DNA of 16,180 nucleotides, taken from contig MU634083.1 of assembly GCA_026770595.1 (NCBI GenBank), forward strand, positions 1 through 16,180, read 5' to 3'. The stretch is from Ochromonadaceae sp. CCMP2298. Lineage: Eukaryota; Sar; Synurophyceae; Ochromonadales; Ochromonadaceae. This document shows positions 9,607 through 16,180 of the stretch, in pieces. The stretch's first letter is position 1; each line of letters begins with the position of its first letter. A model generated the notes under the pieces. It was given only the letters and a program-made list of their open reading frames with translations, made no database searches and was not told the origin of the DNA. A program made the position numbers and the translations under genes.

Positions 9607-12347
9607 ATGAGCCGGGTCCACCCGCATGGGCACAACACGGCACCGCCAGTCCAGCCAGAGCCTGATGAGGATGACATCAAGGAGGACCAGACTATGTCAC
9701 CCAGACCTGTGGACTCCGACGAGGCCGGGAGTCCCTCCCGGGCCAACTCGGTGGTAGAAGTGAAGAGGCATTTCGATGAGATCATGGACAAGAATACGGA
9801 ATACAGACACCTCAACCTGCTGGCCACGCAGCGCATCAAGCACTTGGAGGCGAAGAACGCAGAGATGGAGGGGGGGCACAGACACGCCCATAAGCACGCC
9901 ACGCGCGCGCGCGGCAAGCAGCTGCAGAAGCAGGCCAGCAAGGATATCAACAAGTTCAGCGAGGAGCTGCGCAAGAACCTTTCTAAGGAGACCGAGACCG
10001 AGACGTCCCTCTTTAAGGGCCCCAGGTGAGGCGGTGGGAGCTGACGGGGTGTGTGTGGGGGTTGTTTCTACATCCTCACAGCCGCCACCACTAACTCAAC
10101 TCTCTCCCCACTCCCTATACGCCATGCTCTTCTTCTTCCTCCACTCCTCACCCCTCTCCCAGCCTATCGGAGATCAGGCACTCGGGCACCTCCAAGGAGC
10201 TCTTCAAGTCTCTGTGGGAGCTGCTCATTACCATGCTGCCCTTTAGAAGAGACCTGCACATGATCCATGCGCACTTCGGGTCCAGCCTAGCCTCATACTT
10301 CGTCTTCCAGCGATTCGTATTCCTGCAGTACTGCGTGGTCGCCAGTGTTATGGGTTTGTTCGCAGTCTACCACGTGTCTGTGTCAGTCAGACACCAAGAG
10401 GACACACTGGGGGGGTTCATATCAGGCGCGGGTTACCTACCCCAGTTCATGATATACTCAACCTTCGATAGCAAGGAGCGGTTCGTGTACGCCGCAGTGG
10501 TGATCGTGACCATGTTTGCCACCCTGTTCTTCCTCTCACTCACCATGGTGCACGAGCACAGGCGGGCCATCGCGGCAGAGGCCATTGAGGCCGAAGACCT
10601 GGCCCCCTTCTCTAAGGAGATACTGTGCGCGTGGGACAACTCCCTCGCCACGAAGCAGGACATCGACGAGTGCAGGGGCAAGCACGACCACGCCTGCCTG
10701 CAGCTGCTAGAGGACTGCCACGAAACGGGCCAGAAGAAGGCTCGCTCCAACCTAGGTCTGCTGGCGATCTACCTCAGACGTACGCTGGGCACGCTGCTGT
10801 ACCTGCTGCTGGTGGGGGCGTCCTTCACGGCCATTATACTGCTAACCGTCTCGGCGGGCGCCATCGCCTCGCGCTCCAGTAGGGCCTCTGGTCTCAAGGG
10901 GGTGGGGCCCTTCATCGTACCCGCCGCGCTCAATATCATAAACAGCCTCGTGCCCCAGGTGCTGCAGCTGATCTCCAAGCTGGAGGGCTGGGACTCGGCA
11001 CGCACGGAGCTGAAGTTTCTCCTCGTGCGGATCTACCTCTCCAGCGAGCTGAACACGGTCATCCTCACCCTCTCCTTCCTGATGCTCGCAGACCCCTACC
11101 TTCTCGCGCAGTACCCGTGGCTGCGCGAGTCCATCCAGTTCGAGCCTGCTGACCAGTTCGACTGCCGGCTGGATCAGGTAGCATATGTAGACCTCACCCA
11201 TTATCTATCATCCATTATCTATCATCTATTATCATCTGATAACATCTATTATCACCATCTCATCATCTATCTGGATCAGGTAGCAGACGGGCTGTTCACC
11301 CTAGTGGGCGCCACCTGGGTCACGCAGCTGCTGTCCTTCGCCTCGCCCTGCTTGAAGAGAGGCCTCTACTGGCTGCTGGGCTGGCCGTGGGCTAGAGAGG
11401 AGTTCAAGGTGGCTGAAGCGGTGGTGAAGAAATTGGGCTTCCTGGGACTGGTTTTCGTGTCCATCCCCTTCGCGCCGCTGTCCATCGTGTTCGTGCCGCC
11501 CTACTTGTTCCTCAGCTTCAAGGCGGAGAAGTTCTGCATCAAGCACCTGTACAGCAGACCTAAGAGGCCCTTCAGGGGCAGTCAGGCGGCCCTTCTCTAC
11601 TCGGTGTTCTACCTGCTCACCTACCTGCTCGTGGGGGTCACCGTAAGTACGTACTTCTTTACCACAAAAACCATGGCCAAGTCGTGCGATATCCAGGACG
11701 ACTACGTGGGGCTGTGCTTGGACGAGGTGGAGGACGACCTCTGCACGCCCGACAAGGACTCGTCCTACCACACCTTCTGGGGTCAGGACTCCGATTACCC
11801 CGCCATCATCTGCCAGTCCGCCTGCGGGCCCTTCGTACACAGCCGCTCGGCCGCAGGTACCTTCAAGGACTCTCTACTGAACTATCCCGTGCTGCTGTCC
11901 ATCTACGAGGCCCTGTTCGAACACCCCTACGTGCCCTGGGTCCTGTTCTTCTCTGCTGTGGTGCTGCTGTCAGTACGCAAAAATATAGCGGATGTGGCCC
12001 AGTACTCAGTCTACTCCAAAGACAAAGCATTGGGCGCGCAGACGGCAGCCAGTCAGGAGGAGCGGAAGAGGCAGGAGAGGGTCATCTGCGGCCTGCAGAG
12101 TGTAGGGGGGCATGATGCAGATAAAGATGACGCTGTAGTAGCCTTTACATCACCTGAGGGGGGGCATGCAGAGCGGGAGCATGGGACGCACAAAAAAACA
12201 AACGGCGTAGATGGGGGGCACAAGGATCATAAAGAAGGGGGGCACAGGGAGCAGGAGCATGCACACCACGGGAAAGAGGGGGGGCACAGGGAGCAGGAGC
12301 ATGCACACCACGGACACAGGGAACACGGGGGAGGGGGGAAGGCATGA
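9607..12347 (+). CDS. TMC-family (transmembrane channel-like) membrane protein with His-rich tail
   Basis: TMC proteins are multi-pass channels of the TMEM16/OSCA superfamily; animal members act in mechanosensation, and the protist role is unknown. Exons 9607-10025, 10163-11177 and 11280-12347 join in phases 2 and 0 to give 833 residues. Residues 1-140 are cytosolic, with an acidic stretch and a charged helical region (VVEVKRHFDEIMDKN onward). Then come about nine hydrophobic segments from residue 185 (YFVFQRFVFLQYCVVAS) to about 745 (WVLFFSAVVLLSV). Family landmarks are SLWELLITMLPFRRDL with HFGSSLASYF at the start, the core around DCRLDQ-VADGLFTLVGATW (usually CWET-x-VGQE in animal TMCs, so diverged), and RPFRGSQAALLYSVF. 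Residues 771-833 hold 15 histidines in 63, including two GGHREQEHAHHGKE-type units. Start ATG has no competitor upstream in frame. Family assignment is by pattern recall. Confidence 0.87.
10026..10162 (+). other. TMC-like gene intron 1
   Basis: A 137-bp phase-2 intron with donor CCCAG/GTGAGG at 10026 and acceptor CTCTCCCAG ending at 10162. The 3' half is pyrimidine-rich. It joins SLFKGP-S to LSEIRHSGTSKELF. Confidence 0.85.
11178..11279 (+). other. TMC-like gene intron 2, 102 bp, bounded by a 15-bp direct repeat
   Basis: CTGGATCAGGTAGCA occurs at 11169-11183 and again at 11271-11285. The GT of the first copy is the donor and the AG of the second is the acceptor, so removal restores CRLDQ-VADGLF in phase 0. 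The interior is made of ATCTATCAT-like repeats. The length is a multiple of three and it has no in-frame stop, so retention would add 34 residues next to a transmembrane segment. Confidence 0.8.
12236..12313 (+). repeat. 42-bp tandem repeat encoding the His-rich tail
   Basis: Two near-identical units, about 12236-12271 and 12278-12313, lie at a 42-bp offset and encode GGHREQEHAHHG twice. Weaker GGH-containing units precede them from about 12156. Confidence 0.85.
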
Positions 12348-12828
12348 CAAAGCACAAGCGGGCAAGAGTTGAGTGAGAAGAGAACAGCTAAACAAAACAA
12401 GTATAATACTGATCAGCAGAGCCACCACACAAGTATTAGAATCGAAGATTGACACAATGTTATACCGTTAATCTGTTTTTTATTTCTTAAAAGAATACAT
12501 TCGAATACTGAATTTGATAACACTGAATTTGACAACATATGTTCTACTGTTCTACTTGAGCTGGCTCTATGCGGCGGGCAGTTCTCGTAACCTGCTCGCT
12601 TCTGAGCCCTGAAGGAAATAAAAAAACTTCTTTCGAAATAAATAAATCCCTGGATTGAATTTTAATGCCTAAAAACTTAAAACTCATCATTGCTCGTTCA
12701 GCCCACAAAAATATATGTACTGAATGCGCAAGTATCATATTAGTATACTAACATTGTCTTATAATGGCGTGGTGAATCGATCAATATTGAATATGGTGAC
12801 TTCTAGGATCCTGTGTTTCATTATTTAG
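12348..12828. other. AT-rich spacer after the TMC-like gene
   Basis: About 480 bp, clearly more AT-rich than the flanking genes. It holds the TMC 3' UTR and small tandem duplications: a 15-bp unit (ACTGAATTTGATAAC) at 12507-12536 with one mismatch and GTTCTACT twice at 12541-12556. There is also a 10-bp palindrome TAGTATACTA at 12741-12750. TACTAAC (12746-12752) is a perfect branch-point-like heptamer upstream of AG acceptors near 12805 and 12828. I find no supportable gene. Confidence 0.5.
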
Positions 12829-13225
12829 GCGTTGTTCCCTTATAAAAGGGGGGTGGCCATATTTGTGCTGCCATGTGACCTCGAAGTTCACCACACGCAA
12901 GTTTATTGGGCGTATTGTGAGCAGCAGTCCGTCGGCACAACCATCGACAGTTTCCTCTACTCAGCCAACATTGGTGCCCATCTCACAGCCGAGTAGCAGT
13001 CCATCAGCACAGCCCTCGGCAGTGCCCTCTTCTCAGCCAACATCGGTCCCCAGCTCAAAGCCGAGCAGCAGTCCATCAGCACAACCATCGGCAGTTTCCT
13101 CTACTCAGCCTTCAGCGGTACCAAGCTCACAGCCGAGCAGCAGTCCATCAGCACAGCCCTCGGCAGTTGCCTCTACTCAGCCGCCATCGGTGCCGAGCTC
13201 ACAGCCGAGTATCAGCTCATCAGCA
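12829..13225 (+). CDS. Pro/Ser-rich repeat protein segment (partial; no ATG; ends at TAG)
   Basis: The open frame runs from about 12800 to TAG at 13226 and encodes PSSSPSAQPSAVPSSQP-type repeats. These resemble the PSSxPS repeats of extracellular or cell-surface proteins in stramenopiles, expected to be extended and O-glycosylated. There is no ATG in frame. A good acceptor (TTTCATTATTTAG, ending 12828) with TACTAAC about 75 bp before it suggests an upstream exon I could not find. Past the TAG the same frame resumes Pro/Ser coding (PSAQPSAQSFTQPTSAPSSQ), so the stop looks like a CAG-to-TAG change inside the array or is removed by splicing. The downstream frame at 13395 carries a transmembrane helix, so the two may be one surface protein. 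A pseudogene is equally possible. Confidence 0.4.
12841..12848 (+). promoter_or_regulatory. TATA-like sequence
   Basis: TATAAAAG lies 76 bp before the Pro/Ser repeat array. The next ATG (12873) is followed at once by TGA, so it is not a start for the repeat frame. It may be chance in AT-rich DNA. Confidence 0.2.
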
Positions 13226-13320
13226 TAGCCGTCAGCACAGCCATCAGCACAGTCATTTACTCAGCCCACGTCGGCGCCGAGCTCACAGCCGAGCAGTAGC
13301 CCATCAGCACAGCCTCTACC
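12917..13320 (+). repeat. 72-bp minisatellite, about 5.5 units
   Basis: Units start at 12974, 13046, 13118 and 13190 (exact 72-bp spacing), with a partial unit from 12917 and a last partial one from 13274. The unit at 13190 is 84 bp because a 12-bp CCGTCAGCACAG-like subunit is added. Each full unit encodes 24 residues of the form VPSSQPSSSPSAQPSAVSSTQPSA. Confidence 0.9.
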
Positions 13321-13400
13321 AACAAAGAGCACCACAGGAGAACAGCAAATTACGTACCACACAGCAACTTACCCCATACCACATACCTTCGCAGTGGACG

Positions 13401-13850
13401 ATGTCGTTCTCCCTCCTGCTCGCTGTGCTGATCCTGTGCAGCCTAGCTGCCGCGCTGGGATTCTGCCTGATCCCGTATCGCCACACCTACAGACCCACCT
13501 ACACCTCCCACGGACCAGAATCTGCAGAGGTGAGAGCTACACCGATGCATCCTGTGCTGCGACGGAGCGTGGACGCACGGAGGCTGCAGGCTCGCAAGAA
13601 GAGCGAGGAGGGCGAGGAGGGCGGGGAGAGTAGCAAGCACAAGGCAACAAAGAAGGTGGCGAAGAGGGCACCGATGGAGAGGGTTGATAAGGAGAAGGGG
13701 CCGAGAGCCAAGAAGAAGGGAGATACGAAGGTGGTGGGGGTGGTGGGGGTGGGGGAGGCGCAGGTCGCTGCCGAGAAGCCCACGACGACAGCAGCAACAT
13801 CAGCCAAAAATGTCTCCCCTCCCCACTGCCTGCATGCTCTGATGCTCTGA
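13401..13850 (+). CDS. Small membrane protein or C-terminal membrane part of the Pro/Ser-rich protein
   Basis: The ATG at 13401 opens 149 residues ending in TGA at 13848-13850. Residues 2-25 are a strong hydrophobic helix (SFSLLLAVLILCSLAAALGF). The rest is basic and low in complexity, rich in Lys, Glu, Gly and Ala, with a Gly/Val run (VVGVVGVGEAQVAAEKP) near the end; it would face the cytosol. I recognise no family. An acceptor-like CCTTCGCAG ends at 13394; an exon starting at 13395 reads WTMSFSLLL in the same frame. Spliced from any 72-bp unit boundary upstream it would stay in frame, giving an extracellular Pro/Ser stalk, one helix and a basic tail. It may also be a separate small gene or non-coding. 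Confidence 0.35.
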   Translation: MSFSLLLAVLILCSLAAALGFCLIPYRHTYRPTYTSHGPESAEVRATPMHPVLRRSVDARRLQARKKSEEGEEGGESSKHKATKKVAKRAPMERVDKEKGPRAKKKGDTKVVGVVGVGEAQVAAEKPTTTAATSAKNVSPPHCLHALML

Positions 13851-13894
13851 CCCTGCACCATCCCATCCCCTACTCCCTAGACCCCCGCCTGCTC

Positions 13895-15572
13895 TTGTGT
13901 TACTGTGTATTTCACCTTCTCAAGAGCATTGGCCGTGCGTACTCAGTAGAGGCAGGCATTTGCGACTTCGTTACCATTCGCACGGAGGGATACGCCTACG
14001 TCGACAAGTCGCGTTACGCCGCGCTCCTCAGCAAGAAGTCGAGCATGACCCTCCTCGTCCACCCGCGCCGCCAGGGCAAGACGCTGCTGCTCAACACGAT
14101 GCAGTGCCTGCTCGAGCGGGAGGAGAAGCTCTTCCGCGGCCTTGCCGTGCACGACGAGGTCGACTGGAACGATGGCGGCGTGCCCGTCATCACCATGGAC
14201 CTTTCCCAGGCGTCTGCCATCGAGGGCGAGAACCCCATGGCGGGGGTGATGATCTTCAAAGAGGACCTCCGCAAACAAGCGCGGGACAATGCCAAGCGCC
14301 TCAAAGTCGAGGTGGCCGAGGGCATGCCGGACACTATGTTCACGGACCTCTTGCAAGCCGTCGGCGACAAGACGAAGAAGAAGGCCGCTGTGCTCATCGA
14401 CGAGTATGACTATCCACTACTGCAGATGCTGAGCAAGAACGGCGGGCAGATGGACGAGCGCGTTGTGAAGACGCGCGCGGCGCTCCACACGTTTCTGCTC
14501 AGGCTCAAGTCGAGCATGAATCTGACGCACTGCCAGCTCGTCACGGGCGCCACCACGTTCACGCTGGCGGACATGCTGTCGCAGATAAACAACCTTAACG
14601 ACATCACGCACGACAAGCCCCTCGGCGGGGCGCTGGACTTCACGTGGGCGGAGATCGAGGCGGCGTTCGGGCCGCACGTCGAGAAGCTAGCCGGCTCGCG
14701 CAACGAGACGGTCGCCGAGCTGCGCGCAGAGATGGAGCGGCGCTACGGCGGCTACTGCTACGACGGCCACCACAAGGTGTTCAACGCGTGGGATGTGTCC
14801 CGTGCGCTGCAGGAGCAGGAGGTGAAGGACTACTGGCTCAGCATTGGCTTAGGCGGGTGGCTCGGCAAGATGTTGGTGCCGAGCGTGGCACCGGCACTGC
14901 TCGAGGACGGCATCACCATCCCTGAGCTGGGCGACGGCAACAAGCTGGACAAGGGCCTGTTCGAGGCCATGCGCAGCAAGTCGGCCATCGACTATCGGCA
15001 GGCATGGCGCGTGCTGCTGCAGGCCGGCTACCTGACAGTGGTGAAGAAGAAGCAGATCAACGACGAGGCCTCGCTCGTCCAACGACCGCGTCGCCGCGGC
15101 GGTGCGCGCCGGCATCTTCGACCCAGTGCTGCGCAACGCCCTGGCTGACGACGACCTGGTGAAGCTCGTGACCGAGACCGCCGTGCTCGCGAAGACGCAC
15201 AAGATTTACCTTCACGGCGCCACGATCGGCGAGGTAAAGGAGAAGCACGTGCAGTCGTGGTACGCAAACACGTGGGGCGCGCTCAACTTTGAGTTCGTGT
15301 CCGAACAGGCCGGTGCCGATGGCCGCCCCGACTTTGTCTACGAGGGCACCAAGAACACGCACGTGGTCGAGTTTGGAACGGTGTCGCGTGGGGCGAGCGA
15401 CCGGGTGATCGAAACCGCGATGACGAAGAAGACCACACAGGTGCACGGCTATTTTTTGTTTCCGAAGAACGGGAAACCGATTCGTCGGTGGGTGGCCCTC
15501 TTCAGCAAAGGCAAGGGAGAGCTGGTGAACGTGATGGAGGTAACGCGGAGACCCTCCTCGGACATCGTTTAG
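13895..15572 (+). pseudogene. AAA-ATPase-like / PD-(D/E)XK nuclease-family protein, frameshifted
   Basis: It matches the AAA-ATPase-like plus DUF1703 (PDDEXK_9-type) architecture of bacteria, expanded in many protists; its cell role is unknown. GICDFVTIRTEGYAYVDKSRY is the family start, HPRRQGKTLLL (about 14060-14090) replaces the usual RPRRFGKS P-loop, and VLIDEYDYPLL (about 14390-14420) is Walker B. The first frame runs to a stop at 15148, but homology leaves it near 15075, where QINDEASLV shifts into NDRVAAAVRAGIFDPVL, which runs to TAG at 15570-15572. CTCGTCCAACGAC looks like Leu-Val-Pro-Asn-Asp with two bases lost. The nuclease part has GRPDFVYEG (Asp at 15330) and HVVEFGT (Glu at 15369); the Lys expected two residues after Glu is Gly. 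There is no ATG before 14045, so the true start is upstream or lost. There are no introns. The frameshift could be a sequence error. Confidence 0.8.
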
Positions 15573-15688
15573 CTAGTAGTTTTGCATTTTCTCATTCATT
15601 TTACATCCATTCATTCACGCTTCACTATCACTCATCGGTGTTTTTTTGTAATTGCGGTGTAAATAACTTTAGTCTTCTACTCCGTGTG
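15573..15688. other. Short AT-rich 3' spacer
   Basis: T-rich sequence with several CATTCATT-like repeats follows the stop of the nuclease-family gene and probably contains its 3' UTR. No gene is seen. Confidence 0.4.
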
Positions 15689-15965
15689 TCATCGTGTTGC
15701 TACCCACGAACTGCAATACTCTACCTCCTCTCTCAGCTCCCTCTCCCTGTCCCTCCTCGCCATCCCCTCCCACGCCAGCACATAGAACACGCCCACCACC
15801 CTCGCAACCCCTGACAGCAGCAACTGCTGCCCCACCTCCCATCCCCGGGTGCAGTTGCTTCAGCAGCCAGCCGCCCACCCCGGTGGAGATTCCGAAGTAT
15901 CCGAGTGTGAAATACCGGACTAGGTCGAGGGCCGCCTTTACGGGGGGGGAATAGGGTCCCGGCAC
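15689..15965 (-). pseudogene. Possible 3' exon or remnant of a membrane protein
   Basis: The minus strand holds two protein-like stretches in different frames. The first follows an acceptor-like CCCTCTCAG at 15966 and reads VKAALDLVRYFTLGYFGIST-GVGGWLLKQL. The second reads LLLSGVARVVGVFYVLAW, then GMARRDRERELREEVEYCSS and WVATR before TGA at 15689. They would join by a 55-bp GT-AG intron (GTGGGCGG to GGCAGCAG), which happens to restore frame, or by a one-base change. I recognise no family. An ATG at 16003 leads into a C8 run and, one base out, into the first frame. Low confidence; chance hydrophobicity cannot be excluded. Confidence 0.22.
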
Positions 15966-16180
15966 CTGAGAGGGCTTTCGTGAGGGGGGGGCTTAGACTC
16001 CATCTTCTCCTGGTTTAATGGGCTTAATAGATATGCAGAGGGAGTTAAGGAGGGAGAAAATGGGGCGGGGGTGGATGGAGAGAGGGGGGTGAAGAGGGGA
16101 GGGAGGATGGAGAAGGGAGCGAAAAAAGGGTGAGACAGTTGATTCGCAGATTCCTCTATCCCTCCTATCCCCTCTACTCC
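15966..16180. other. Purine-rich right edge
   Basis: The plus strand is strongly GA-rich from about 16025 to 16135. Read on the minus strand it is a long pyrimidine tract like those in the other introns here, so it may be intron of the minus-strand candidate. I see no gene. Confidence 0.35.

Noticed and set aside
11642-11655. GTAAGTACGTAC as a donor inside TMC exon 3
   Set aside because: Reading through gives an uninterrupted loop (TVSTYFFTTKTMAK) with coding-like composition up to the next helix; no clear matching acceptor restores frame better.
11301-11840. 179-residue minus-strand open frame
   Set aside because: Lies opposite conserved TMC-domain coding sequence and has no recognisable features.
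12570-12656. Small plus-strand frame MRRAVLVTCSLL as first exon of the Pro/Ser-rich gene
   Set aside because: It lies in AT-rich spacer and ends in TGA after 28 residues; no convincing donor-acceptor pair links it to the repeat frame.
12917-13320. CRISPR-like array
   Set aside because: The repeats are contiguous 72-bp coding units without unique spacers, in a eukaryotic genome.
13537-13866. Proline-rich minus-strand open frames opposite the basic tail
   Set aside because: Poly-Pro arises from reading the GGT/GGG run backwards; no other support.
15694-15954. Pro/Thr-rich plus-strand frame
   Set aside because: Low-complexity sequence with no start support, opposite a better minus-strand candidate.
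1-16180. A new multi-gene defence or biosynthetic system
   Set aside because: Neighbouring genes belong to unrelated functions (flagellar motor, respiration, membrane channel, surface repeat, ATPase/nuclease relic) on mixed strands with separate promoters, as in ordinary protist chromosomes.

Overview
The window is nuclear DNA from a flagellated unicellular eukaryote. Genes are GC-rich and interrupted by GT-AG introns, mostly 80-154 bp with long pyrimidine tracts; intergenic DNA and some introns are AT-rich. An axonemal dynein shows the cell builds motile flagella. A nucleus-encoded C-terminal piece of cytochrome oxidase subunit 1, Pro/Ser-repeat sequence of the kind common in stramenopiles, a possible plastid-type bipartite presequence and an AAA-ATPase-like/PD-(D/E)XK gene fit an algal protist (stramenopile or similar), but the lineage cannot be fixed from the sequence alone.

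Layout. 1-7328 (minus): the 5' half of a dynein heavy chain of the DNAH10 / inner-arm I1(f) class, six exons that join in consistent phase, cut by the left edge inside AAA1. 7329-7762: divergent promoter region. 7763-8186 (plus): three-exon gene for a small mitochondrial protein, a Cox1-c, i.e. the C-terminal tail of Cox1 made in the cytosol and imported. 8437-9165 (minus): unknown protein with a signal-peptide-like N-terminus. 9166-9606: second divergent spacer. 9607-12347 (plus): three-exon TMC-like membrane channel with a His-rich repeat tail. 12348-12828: AT-rich spacer. 12829-13850 (plus): a 72-bp minisatellite encoding Pro/Ser-rich sequence, then in another frame a membrane segment and a basic tail; either spliced or decayed. 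13895-15572 (plus): frameshifted AAA-ATPase-like/PD-(D/E)XK gene with no ATG. 15573-16180: convergent spacer and a doubtful minus-strand membrane-protein remnant.

The genes do not form a pathway and I see no operon-like or defence-like system. The most interesting points are the relocated Cox1 tail, a 102-bp in-frame TMC intron bounded by a 15-bp direct repeat (the footprint expected of intron birth by tandem duplication), dynein introns built of a shared short tandem repeat, and the Pro/Ser minisatellite whose regular 72-bp units each open with a phase-0 GT.
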